This document shows positions 7,851 through 14,908 of a stretch of 34,450 bases of DNA, piece by piece. A program made the position numbers and the translations under genes. How positions within the stretch are numbered: the stretch's first letter is position 1; every line of letters begins with the position of its first letter. The DNA comes from Candidatus Gastranaerophilales bacterium (GTDB lineage Bacteria > Cyanobacteriota > Vampirovibrionia > Gastranaerophilales > Gastranaerophilaceae): the NCBI GenBank assembly GCA_944322665.1, contig CALUPM010000015.1, positions 1-34,450 of the forward strand, read 5' to 3'. The notes under the pieces are model-generated. The model searched no databases. It was not told where the DNA came from and saw only the letters and a program-made list of their open reading frames with translations.

Positions 7851-7900
7851 AAGACGAAAAGACGTTAGGACGTTAAGACGAAAAGTTCGTTACGTAAAAT
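7851..7900 (+). repeat. 50-bp dispersed repeat, copy 1 (inverted partner at 32437)
   Basis: These 50 bases are the exact reverse complement of 32437-32486. The repeat is built of AAGACG/GACGTTA-type subunits and ends in GTTACGTAAAAT. Immediately outside both copies lie CTCTCCC/GGGAGAG hairpins (7907-7925 here, 32551-32573 there) and GTGAAGG-type runs, so the copies belong to one composite. Confidence 0.95.
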
Positions 7901-8057
7901 ATTTCACTCTCCCCTTGTGGGAGAGGGAAGAATTTCTTAATAAGCGCAGCGAATTTAGAAATTCGGGTGAGGGGTCTGATAAGTGAAGGGTGAAGGGTGA
8001 AGGGTGAGGAGAGTTGAGGAAGGTGATAAGAAATCGCCCCGTTTTGTCTAAGTCATG

Positions 8058-8186
8058 TCATTCTGAGGGAGTGAAACGACCGAAGAATCTTCTTGCGTTT
8101 CCAGAAGATCCTTCGGCTTTTCGCACTCGCAGTAAACGGGTACGGCTAACGCCTTTCACCCTCTGCTCGTGCGCCTCAGGATGACG
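8058..8186 (-). repeat. TCATCCTGAGG-type foldback repeat, copy A
   Basis: The unit begins TCATTCTGAGG and ends CCTCAGGATGACG, so its ends pair, and the inner ACCGAAGAATCT and AGATCCTTCGG also pair. The part 8107-8186 is nearly the reverse complement of 31731-31808 and 31916-31992. A more degraded relative follows at about 8191-8302. No frame of note lies inside. It resembles the dispersed REP/MITE-like intergenic repeats of many bacterial genomes. The 7772-8533 gap holds nothing else but a hairpin at 8410-8450. Confidence 0.85.
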
Positions 8187-8409
8187 TAGAGATACTGAAA
8201 CTATCCTGGATTATTCGGGGTGCGTGCGGAGTAACGTCCGACCAGCACCTTACGGGTTCCGCTTTGCTTCACCCTACCGAAAATCCGCAAACTCAGGATG
8301 ACAAAATGGGGCGAAAGTGAAGTGTAAATGGGATTGAAAATTTATAGTTACATTTCGTTACAAAATAAAAAACTGTGCCTTCTTGTGACACAGCTGCTTT
8401 TATTTTCCT

Positions 8410-8450
8410 TTGCGGCAGGTTATCAGGAGTAACGGTCAAACCCGCCGCAA
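8410..8450. other. Hairpin of unknown role downstream of the 99-residue gene
   Basis: A 12-bp stem with one mismatch pairs TTGCGGCAGGTT (8410-8421) with AACCCGCCGCAA (8439-8450). It lies 84 bp past the stop of the minus-strand gene at 8534. There is no T run on either side, so it is not a standard terminator, though it may protect the 3' end. Confidence 0.5.
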
Positions 8451-8533
8451 GAAAGTATTCGGTTAGTGGGGTAAAAATAATTTAGTAAGATGGGTAAATG
8501 TCTATTATAACTCTTGTCTGGTTTTGCTTAAAT

Positions 8534-8833
8534 TTAAGCAGTGTAACTTATGTGATTGTAAATATCAGGGTTGATATTTGATTCGTTAGCATTCGGAGAG
8601 GTTCTTCTGAATTCGCTTACTGCACGTCTGACTTTGTTTACGAAAGCTGTGACGAAGTTAGGGTTTTGAACCATATCCGATTGGCTTGAACGTTTAAGGT
8701 CGTTTTCAAAATTAATTTTAGCGTTCGGATTCTGGAGAGCCAAAATGGCAACGCTGGGTGTTATATTATTCATATTACCTTCGCCGAAGGAAATATATTT
8801 TCTGCTGTTTAATCCTATTCTGTCTACTTTCAT
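8534..8833 (-). CDS. Small hypothetical protein (99 residues)
   Basis: No family recognised. It starts MKVDRIGLNSRKYISFGEG; the middle has ILALQNPNAKINFENDL, and the C-terminal half is basic and helical (FVNKVRRAVSEFRRTSPN). There is no signal peptide or membrane segment. The ATG at 8833 is chosen over one 15 codons upstream because AGAGGAGG sits 7 nt before it. The upstream ATG (8878) would place the start inside a palindrome. A near-consensus promoter at 8896-8924 drives it, and the leader holds a 7-bp inverted repeat that matches others nearby, so it is probably tightly regulated. The short SFG/FEG stretch after the N-terminus also appears in the proteins starting at 6839 and 28843. Confidence 0.75.
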   Translation of the reverse strand: MKVDRIGLNSRKYISFGEGNMNNITPSVAILALQNPNAKINFENDLKRSSQSDMVQNPNFVTAFVNKVRRAVSEFRRTSPNANESNINPDIYNHISYTA

Positions 8834-8861
8834 TGTAATCCTCCTCTCTTGAGGTTTTATT

Positions 8862-8880
8862 AAGTGTTTGTTTAACACTT
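8862..8880. promoter_or_regulatory. Palindrome AAGTGTT/AACACTT in the leader of the 99-residue gene
   Basis: A perfect 7-bp inverted repeat with 5-bp spacer (TGTTT) lies about 10 bp downstream of the expected transcript start. The same half-sites recur at 8986-9004 and 9011-9031. That pattern suggests a repressor operator more than a simple hairpin. The regulator is unknown. Confidence 0.55.
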
Positions 8881-8895
8881 CATCCTTACATTTTC

Positions 8896-8924
8896 ACTAT
8901 AAACTATAAAAAACCATTTGTCAA
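8896..8924 (-). promoter_or_regulatory. Promoter of the 99-residue gene
   Basis: On the minus strand: perfect -35 TTGACA (8919-8924), 17-bp spacer, -10 TATAGT (8896-8901). Confidence 0.8.
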
Positions 8925-8985
8925 CCCTTGTTGTGAACTTTTATTAAGTCCGCTAAAGTGCCGGTATTATGAGCATTCCGGTATA

Positions 8986-9031
8986 AAGTGGCAAATTTAC
9001 ACTTATTTTTAAAGTGTTTTGTTTACACTTT
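8986..9031. promoter_or_regulatory. Two further AAGTG...CACTT palindromes
   Basis: AAGTG (8986-8990) pairs with CACTT (9000-9004), and AAAGTGT (9011-9017) with ACACTTT (9025-9031). They lie 60-110 bp upstream of the promoter at 8896-8924 and share half-sites with the palindrome at 8862-8880. Confidence 0.5.
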
Positions 9032-9098
9032 TCTCAAAAATCACCCATGCTTCTACATTTTTTATTGTCTCAAAGTGCTATTTTTTATCTTTAAAATA

Positions 9099-9213
9099 CC
9101 CGATAACTGGAGAATTGTTTGAATTCCGGTGTTCGGGTTAAATATAATTAAATCTTTTTCATACTTCCAGCTATTCTTAATTCCAACGGGAGCAATTCAG
9201 CTCCCTTTTTTTT
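9099..9213 (+). ncRNA. Candidate small RNA or leader ending in an intrinsic terminator
   Basis: No coding gene lies on the plus strand between 7771 and 9290, yet a strong plus-strand terminator stands at 9188-9213. Upstream of it, 9099-9137 folds as a two-part hairpin: CCCGA/TCGGG outside, ACTGG/CCGGT and AATT/AATT inside, loop GTTTG. A stable 5' hairpin plus a terminator fits a small RNA of about 115 nt. I find no convincing promoter just upstream (a weak TTGTCT lies at 9065), and it matches no RNA family I know. It could instead be read-through insulation for nadK. Confidence 0.35.
9188..9213 (+). terminator. Intrinsic terminator upstream of nadK
   Basis: GGGAGC (9188-9193), loop AATTCA, GCTCCC (9200-9205), then eight T residues (9206-9213). 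It is a textbook plus-strand terminator 76 bp upstream of the nadK start. Confidence 0.9.
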
Positions 9214-9252
9214 GCACGCACGAAATTTTTTCCGCACAAATTCCGGAATACC

Positions 9253-9281
9253 TTGCGTATTTGCGCTTTATATGATATATT
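9253..9281 (+). promoter_or_regulatory. nadK promoter, probably giving a leaderless mRNA
   Basis: -35 TTGCGT (9253-9258), 17-bp spacer, -10 TATATT (9276-9281). The -10 ends 8 nt before the ATG, so transcription would start at or next to the start codon. Confidence 0.6.
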
Positions 9282-9289
9282 TACAAATT

Positions 9290-10090
9290 ATGAAGACAAA
9301 AAAATTTGCCATTTGCTGCAATAATAAAATACAAAACTCAGTTGAAGTCAGAGATTTATTAGAAAAAATCCTTTCCGGTAAAAAAATAGATTTTGAATCG
9401 TTTGACATTGATAACTTAAAATACGGCTGCGATTTTGCATTTGTAATAGGCGGGGATGGTACAATCTTAAAATCGGCACGCTTTTTTGCGAAATCAGAAA
9501 CTCCTGTTTTCGGAATTAATCTCGGAAGGCTCGGGTTTCTGTCACAGGCGCCGCGCGGTGAACTTTTTGAAGCTGTTGAAAAAATTCTTGAAGAAAAGTT
9601 TTATATTGATGAAAGAATTATGCTTCAAAGCGGTGAAAATCTTGCGCTTAATGACTTTGTGATAAAAGGGAACTCTCACGGACGCACGGCAAGGCTTTCT
9701 CTCAAAATAAACGGGAAAGCTGTATGTGATTATCTGGCAGACGGGCTTATCATCTCAACCCCGACCGGATCAACGGCTTACGGGCTTTCTGCAGGCGGGC
9801 CGGTGCTTGCTCCTAATCTTAATGCCTTTGCTATTGTTCCTATTTGTCCGCATACGCTTACAGCCAGACCGCTTGTAATTCCGGATACGGAAACCGTTAC
9901 TGTGTCAATGAGTGAATGCGAAAACGGTTTTGTTGTATCAACCGACGGGCAGAATTTTTATGAATGCAAATCTGATATTGACATAAAAAAAGCTTCCTGC
10001 AGCGCGAAACTTGCATTACTTGAGGATTCGGACTTTTACACTATCCTGCGCGGGAAACTCCACTGGGGAATGTCGCCGGCAAAGATTTAA
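9290..10090 (+). CDS. nadK: NAD kinase
   Basis: A 266-residue NAD kinase, which phosphorylates NAD to NADP in the cytoplasm and is the only route to NADP. The signature GGDGT is at 54-58 (VIGGDGTILKSARFF), followed by GINLGRLGFL (about 75-84). LND (about 120-122) stands for the usual NE/D motif, and STPTGSTAYGLSAGGP lies at about 156-171. Length and motif order match the short bacterial form. The ATG at 9290 is preferred over an in-frame ATG at 9212, which lies in the T run of the upstream terminator. There is no ribosome binding site, and a promoter ends 8 nt before the ATG, suggesting a leaderless transcript. The gene is monocistronic and convergent with lysC. Confidence 0.93.
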   Translation: MKTKKFAICCNNKIQNSVEVRDLLEKILSGKKIDFESFDIDNLKYGCDFAFVIGGDGTILKSARFFAKSETPVFGINLGRLGFLSQAPRGELFEAVEKILEEKFYIDERIMLQSGENLALNDFVIKGNSHGRTARLSLKINGKAVCDYLADGLIISTPTGSTAYGLSAGGPVLAPNLNAFAIVPICPHTLTARPLVIPDTETVTVSMSECENGFVVSTDGQNFYECKSDIDIKKASCSAKLALLEDSDFYTILRGKLHWGMSPAKI

Positions 10091-10210
10091 TAACTTGCAT
10101 CTAAAAGTCCATGAAATTGACTACAATCCTGCACTTGACGGTTGATCTGCAGTGTAATATCTTCGTACAGCAGCCTTGATTGAAAAATAAGTACGGAATG
10201 CAACAATTTA

Positions 10211-10254
10211 GTGTATTACGTACACCATTATACACATCCGGTGCTGTGTATAAT
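10211..10254. other. Inverted repeats between convergent nadK and lysC
   Basis: GTGTA/TACAC (10211-10215 and 10221-10225, loop of 5) is followed by a perfect 9-bp stem ATTATACAC/GTGTATAAT (10227-10235 and 10246-10254, loop of 10). It lies 21 bp past the lysC stop and may help end either transcript, but T runs are weak. Confidence 0.45.
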
Positions 10255-10274
10255 GCTATATTTTCCAGATAAGT

Positions 10275-11540
10275 CTACACATCCGGAAGGTCGCCTTTGA
10301 CTACTGCGGTTTCGGTTCCTTCCAGCTCAAATACTTTATGAAGAGCTTTCAATGCTTTATTAGCGTCATCTTTATCGACAAGACAGCTTATCTTAATTTC
10401 GCTGGTAGAAATCATTTTGATGTTTACGCCTAAATCCGCAAGCGTCTGGAACATTGTAGAGGCAATACCAGGACGGTCAATCATGCCGGCGCCGACAATT
10501 GAAACTTTTGCAATGTTGTCGTTAATCTGTATATCGCCGCAATTCAGGTCTTTTTTCATTGCATTAAGAGTTTTAATTGTTTTATCTAAATCAGAACTGT
10601 CTATTGTGAAGGCAATATCGTTTGTATTTGAAACTTTTCTTGCATAAGACTGGATAATCATATCGACTGAAATGTGTTCTTTTGCAAGGTTTCCGAACAA
10701 TTTAGCCGCCTGCCCGGGGGTATCCGGAACATCGCAAACTACTATTCTTGCCTGTGACAAATCTGCTGCCACACCTGCTACGGGTTTATAAATTTCCATT
10801 TTGTCAACTCCTAATATTAAAGTACCTAAATTGTCCGTTTTAAAACTGCTTCTGACCCTGAGCGGAACATTGAAAAGCTTTGCTGTTTCAACGCTTCTGG
10901 GATGAAGGACGTTTGCACCGGCATGCGCCAGTTCAAGCATTTCTTCATAGGAAATTTCCTTTAATCTTGTAGCTTTGGGAACTATGCGCGGGTCTGTCGT
11001 GTAGACACCTTCAACATCTGTATAAATATCGCATCTTTCAGCATTCAGGGCTGCGGCAAGCGCTACAGCAGAAGTATCAGAGCCTCCGCGCCCGAGGGTT
11101 GTAATCTCGCCCTCCTCGGTTACACCCTGAAATCCTGCAACTACTATGATTTTTCCTTCTTTTAAGTTCTTTTTCAATTTTTCGGTTTTGATATCTATTA
11201 TGCGGGCTTTTGAATGGACGTTCTCTGTCATAATCCCGATTTGCATGGCGTTGAAACTTACCGCATCATACCCCTGCGCCTGAATTGCCATCGCAAGAAG
11301 CGCTATTGAAACCCCTTCACCTGTCGAAAGAAGCATGTCCATTTCGCGGCTTGAAGGATCTGGCATTATGTCTTTTGCCATTTTAACCAGATAATCCGTT
11401 GTGTGCCCCATTGCCGAAACTACTACTACAACGTCATTTCCGTTCTCTTTTTCTTTTATTACAGTTTTTGCAACATTTTTTATCTTTTCAGTATCAGCGA
11501 CCGAGGTTCCGCCGAATTTTTGTACAATTATCTTTCTCAA
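10275..11540 (-). CDS. lysC: Aspartate kinase
   Basis: A 421-residue monofunctional aspartokinase that phosphorylates aspartate, the first step to lysine, threonine, methionine and, in many bacteria, diaminopimelate. The N-terminal kinase domain has KFGGTS at 8-13, VVVVSAMG at about 36-43 and a TTLGRGGSDTSAVALAAAL substrate/ATP region near 150. Two ACT domains (about 265-415) provide feedback control; SEIKISCLVDKDDANKAL is typical of the second. The start is TTG at 11540: it overlaps the stop of the upstream TPR gene by 4 bases (TTGA) and follows AAGGA. The overlap indicates translational coupling. It is the last gene of the kdsC-like/TPR/lysC unit. No residue looks wrong. Confidence 0.95.
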   Translation of the reverse strand: MRKIIVQKFGGTSVADTEKIKNVAKTVIKEKENGNDVVVVVSAMGHTTDYLVKMAKDIMPDPSSREMDMLLSTGEGVSIALLAMAIQAQGYDAVSFNAMQIGIMTENVHSKARIIDIKTEKLKKNLKEGKIIVVAGFQGVTEEGEITTLGRGGSDTSAVALAAALNAERCDIYTDVEGVYTTDPRIVPKATRLKEISYEEMLELAHAGANVLHPRSVETAKLFNVPLRVRSSFKTDNLGTLILGVDKMEIYKPVAGVAADLSQARIVVCDVPDTPGQAAKLFGNLAKEHISVDMIIQSYARKVSNTNDIAFTIDSSDLDKTIKTLNAMKKDLNCGDIQINDNIAKVSIVGAGMIDRPGIASTMFQTLADLGVNIKMISTSEIKISCLVDKDDANKALKALHKVFELEGTETAVVKGDLPDV

Positions 11541-13048
11541 TTCTTTTCCTTTTCGTGAAGTTTGTTTAACATTTCAGCAAGTTCTGCCGATTTGTCAGGG
11601 TATTTAAATCCGTTTTCATCTATGTTTTTAATCTTTTTTTCAATCTCCAGTGTTTCTTTTATATTATATTCACAAATGTTTTCCATGACAAGTATGTAAC
11701 CTGTAAAAAACAACATGTTCAAAATTTCAAGGTTGTTTTTCGCATATTTTAGGGATTTGCGGAGCTTTCTTGAGGCTTCGGCTATTTCATTTTCTGAAAT
11801 CAGGAATTTGGCGTAATCCGTATAAGTTTTTATGCGTTTTGGATTTTCTTTGATTGCGTTTTCAAAATATTCTCTGGCATTTGAACTATCGCCGAGGTGC
11901 ATGTAAGCTTTTGCGATATAGTAATAGTTGACGGAATCCGGCAAATCTGCCTGCAATGCGGATTTAAAACAATGAATGCCTTCTGTGTAATCTTCCTGAA
12001 CACAATACACAAGTCCGAGTCCTGTGAGGGCAAAGGATTTTGTTTCGTTGACAGGTATTGCATTCTCAAAAATTTCACGGCAGCCTTCTATTTTTCCGCT
12101 CACAGTGTCAAGATATGCTTTAATAAGTTTTACTTCTTCATTATTACTGTCAAGTTCTTCCGCTTTATGTATTCTTTCGTGCGCTTCGTTGTATTTTTCA
12201 AATCTTATAAGCGAAAACGCCCATTCAATAAAAAGATTCGGCGCAATCAAAGAAAGCTCTTCAGCTTTCTTGTAATTAGCCAGAGAATTTTCTTCGTCAT
12301 ATCTTAATCTGTAAATTTCGCCCTTCAAAAGATACGCAGGAAGCATGTTTTTGTTAAAATCAAGCGCCTTATCCGCATAAAACAGCGCATCATCATAATT
12401 GTTTTTCAAAAACATAAGTTTTGCATACTCGTAAGAATTTCCTTCATTCGGCGCGACATGCGCTAAGAATTGAAGTTTACCCTCCGCATCATCATACATT
12501 TTCAGCTTAATTTCCATAACAGCTGCAAGGAATAAAGCGTTTAAATTGTATTTGTTGGCTTTAGAAGCTTCGACAAATTTTTCGCGGGCTTCGGCGTCTT
12601 TTTTCTGTTTCATCAGTGCCATGCCCCAGCCTGTAAGGACTTCGGAGTGTGCAGGTGTAAGTTTGTCTGCATTTTCAAAAGCTTCAACCGCTTCATCGTA
12701 AATTCCGGTATTCAAAAGCGCAAACCCGAGAAACTTCCAGATTGTTTTATCGTTGCGGTTAAGATTTGCCGACTTTTTATAAGCCTTCACAGAATCCACG
12801 AACCTGAAAAGCTTGTCATAAACAATTCCTTCATACTTATAAACAAGCGCATCTTCCTGCGGCAGACTTTCGGCTTCCGTCAGAATGTCAAGTGCATCTT
12901 TAAGTCTGCCCTCCTCAAGACATTTTTTTGCCCTGTTTACGTAAGCAACAGACGGCAGCGACTGGATTACTGTATCTTCTTTATAACTGTCAATTTTTGC
13001 ACTTATTGATTGTATTTTTTCTATAATTTTTTCAAACCAATCAGACAC
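11537..13048 (-). CDS. TPR-repeat protein
   Basis: A 503-residue cytoplasmic-looking protein without signal peptide or membrane segment, built from about ten tetratricopeptide repeats (about 35-440). Typical pieces are AYKKSANLNRNDKTIWKFLG, AVEAFENADKLTPAHSEVL and AREYFENAIKENPKRIKTY. TPR domains bind other proteins; the partner is unknown. It sits between the HAD phosphatase and lysC, overlapping the first by 28 bases and the second by 4, so all three are likely co-translated. The start is GTG at 13048 behind AGAGAGG. The metabolic link to lysC is not obvious; the order may reflect growth-related co-expression only. Confidence 0.88.
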   Translation of the reverse strand: MSDWFEKIIEKIQSISAKIDSYKEDTVIQSLPSVAYVNRAKKCLEEGRLKDALDILTEAESLPQEDALVYKYEGIVYDKLFRFVDSVKAYKKSANLNRNDKTIWKFLGFALLNTGIYDEAVEAFENADKLTPAHSEVLTGWGMALMKQKKDAEAREKFVEASKANKYNLNALFLAAVMEIKLKMYDDAEGKLQFLAHVAPNEGNSYEYAKLMFLKNNYDDALFYADKALDFNKNMLPAYLLKGEIYRLRYDEENSLANYKKAEELSLIAPNLFIEWAFSLIRFEKYNEAHERIHKAEELDSNNEEVKLIKAYLDTVSGKIEGCREIFENAIPVNETKSFALTGLGLVYCVQEDYTEGIHCFKSALQADLPDSVNYYYIAKAYMHLGDSSNAREYFENAIKENPKRIKTYTDYAKFLISENEIAEASRKLRKSLKYAKNNLEILNMLFFTGYILVMENICEYNIKETLEIEKKIKNIDENGFKYPDKSAELAEMLNKLHEKEKN

Positions 13049-13527
13049 TCCGCCACCTCTCTGAAGGCTCCTTCTCCTCCGTCCCTGTTCGTAATCTGTA
13101 TTCCGTCAAGTTCTTTCAACTCTGACGGCGCATGAGGAACAGTAAGTTTATATTTTGCAAACCTTAGACTTTCAAAATCGTTCACATCGTCGCCTATATA
13201 CAAATATTCATCCTCTTTCAGCGAATATTTTTCAACTATTGAGCGCAAAACGTCAATTTTTTTGCGGATATTTGTATGGACTTCTTTTATCTCAAACTTT
13301 TTTGCAAGAATTTCAATCGCGCTGTTTTCCTCTCCTGAAATTATAGCAATTTCAAATCCGTTCTTTTTCAGCCTTGAAAACCCCATAACATCTGCAAAAT
13401 TCAACCTTCTTGAAATATCTCCGCTGTCAGAAATATAAACGCAATTGTCCGTCACAACTCCGTCAAAATCCGTTATTACCATTTTTATTGTATCCGGAAG
13501 CCTTAACTCTGACATAAAATCCAACAA
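13021..13527 (-). CDS. kdsC: KdsC-like HAD phosphatase (KDO 8-phosphate phosphatase family)
   Basis: A 168-residue HAD-superfamily phosphatase of the KdsC/YrbI type, which removes phosphate from 3-deoxy-manno-octulosonate 8-phosphate during LPS core synthesis. Motif I is DFDGVVTDN with D20 and D22, motif II is the serine in IISGEENSA, and motif IV is GDDVNDFESL. The GVVTDN...YISDSG arrangement and the short, capless length are typical of the family. Some relatives act on neuraminate 9-phosphate or other sugar acids, so substrate is inferred. The start is uncertain: TTG at 13527 has GAGG 4 nt upstream, while the ATG at 13515 has it 16 nt away. It is the first gene of the operon with the TPR gene and lysC, and diverges from the histidine kinase. 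Confidence 0.8.
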   Translation of the reverse strand: MLDFMSELRLPDTIKMVITDFDGVVTDNCVYISDSGDISRRLNFADVMGFSRLKKNGFEIAIISGEENSAIEILAKKFEIKEVHTNIRKKIDVLRSIVEKYSLKEDEYLYIGDDVNDFESLRFAKYKLTVPHAPSELKELDGIQITNRDGGEGAFREVAECLIGLKKL

Positions 13528-13543
13528 TCCTCATTTTACATTA

Positions 13544-13572
13544 TTAACACTTACACTGTTATCTGCTATAAT
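13544..13572 (+). promoter_or_regulatory. Promoter of the histidine kinase gene
   Basis: -35 TTAACA (13544-13549), 17-bp spacer, -10 TATAAT (13567-13572). The leader is about 45 nt with AAAAGG at 13607-13612. Confidence 0.7.
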
Positions 13573-13624
13573 AAATTATATCATAAAAGGTTACTGCAAA
13601 AAACTAAAAGGTTAAAAAAATTAA

Positions 13625-14896
13625 ATGCTCTGGTATGTAATTAATATTTCAATAATTGTTGTTTTTATAGCTCTGTTTTTAATAACCAGACAGATGAACA
13701 AAAGATGGTCAAAGATTAACGATTATTTAGGCATGGTCACGAATACCGTCAACTCTGTACGTTACGGGAACCTCTCCACCAAAATCGAAAAAATCGAGCA
13801 TCCGACATACCAGAACGTCACGGACAGTATAAACCGCATGGTCGAAACTCTTAATGACCGCGAAAAAATGATTGTTGAATATCAGGCAGAACTTATCCGC
13901 CAGAACAAACTGCTTGAAAGTGTTATCAACTCGCTTTCGGACGGAATTTTAATCGTAAACGAACAGGGCAATATATTAAGAGCCACCCCGAAAATTATAA
14001 AATGGTTCGGAGTCAAAGGAAATGATATTTTAGGCAAAAATGTTTACGACTACATCGAAATTGCAGACGGAAACACAATCGAAAAACTTTCAGACACGGA
14101 CGTTTACATAAAAAATACTCCGACGAATAATTTTATTATAAATTCCGTCAGGCTTTCACTTGACGACAAAAAACGCTATGTTCTTCTGATAAAAGACGTC
14201 ACAACGCAAAGAGAAATTGAAACATTGAAAGAAGATTTTGTTGCAACACTCACGCACGACCTTAAAGTTCCGATTGTTGCGGAAGCTAATATTCTGAACT
14301 TTCTGATTGACGGCAAATTCGGAGAAATCAACGAAAAACAGAGAGTCGCTCTGTTAAATATGAAATCTTCCAACGAAGAACTGATTGATCTTGTGCAGAT
14401 AGTTCTTGAAACATACAAGGTAAAGGAAACAGGCATTCCGCTTTTAAAAGAAAACATAAAAGTAAACGAATTTTTGACGGAGATAGTCGAAGAAGTCCAG
14501 CCGATTGCGGCAAACGCAGGGCTTGTTATAAACTTCACGCCATCCGAGAAGAATATAACCGTATCTGCAGATGTTATGCAGCTTAAGCGTGTTGTAAAAA
14601 ACCTTATTTCAAATGCGATTTCACACAGCAACACCAAAAAAGATATTGATATTAAAGCCGGAGAAATCACCGGATTTGTGACGATTTCTGTAATAGATTA
14701 CGGACAGGGGCTTCCGCCTGAAGAATTGAAGCTGATTTTCAACAAATATTATTCTGCGGCAAAGAAATTCCGCAAAATAGGAACCGGTTTAGGGTTGTAT
14801 CTTTCGCAGCAGATTGCGAAATCCCACGGCGGCGAGATTACCGTTGAAAGCGAAGAGAATGTCAGAACCGAGTTCTGCATAAAACTTCCTGATTAA
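13625..14896 (+). CDS. Orphan membrane-anchored sensor histidine kinase
   Basis: A 423-residue kinase. One membrane helix (about 3-21) is followed at once by a HAMP-like linker and coiled coil (22-100), with no extracellular sensor. A PAS-type domain (about 97-195) starts ESVINSLSDGILIVNEQG. The HisKA domain has phospho-acceptor H211 in TLTHDLKVP. The ATPase domain has an N box (KNLISNAISHS, about 325-335), a G1 box with DYGQGL (about 358-363) and GTGLGLYLS (386-394). All catalytic elements are present. Signal sensing is probably cytoplasmic through the PAS domain. The neighbours contain no response regulator, so the partner must be encoded elsewhere. The ATG at 13625 follows AAAAGG at a long spacing. 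The foldback element starts 12 bp after the stop. Confidence 0.92.
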   Translation: MLWYVINISIIVVFIALFLITRQMNKRWSKINDYLGMVTNTVNSVRYGNLSTKIEKIEHPTYQNVTDSINRMVETLNDREKMIVEYQAELIRQNKLLESVINSLSDGILIVNEQGNILRATPKIIKWFGVKGNDILGKNVYDYIEIADGNTIEKLSDTDVYIKNTPTNNFIINSVRLSLDDKKRYVLLIKDVTTQREIETLKEDFVATLTHDLKVPIVAEANILNFLIDGKFGEINEKQRVALLNMKSSNEELIDLVQIVLETYKVKETGIPLLKENIKVNEFLTEIVEEVQPIAANAGLVINFTPSEKNITVSADVMQLKRVVKNLISNAISHSNTKKDIDIKAGEITGFVTISVIDYGQGLPPEELKLIFNKYYSAAKKFRKIGTGLGLYLSQQIAKSHGGEITVESEENVRTEFCIKLPD

Positions 14897-14908
14897 TATT
14901 TTTTATTT

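Noticed and set aside
7783-8020. Possible CRISPR array
   Set aside because: The repeats are short, degenerate and contiguous, without spacers of even length, and no cas gene is near.
9212-9289. Longer nadK starting at 9212
   Set aside because: That ATG lies in the T run of an intrinsic terminator, and the extra 26 residues are not part of the NAD kinase fold.
10227-10254. Operator or attachment site between nadK and lysC
   Set aside because: It lies between two gene ends, far from any start; a role in ending transcription is simpler, though it lacks a good T run.
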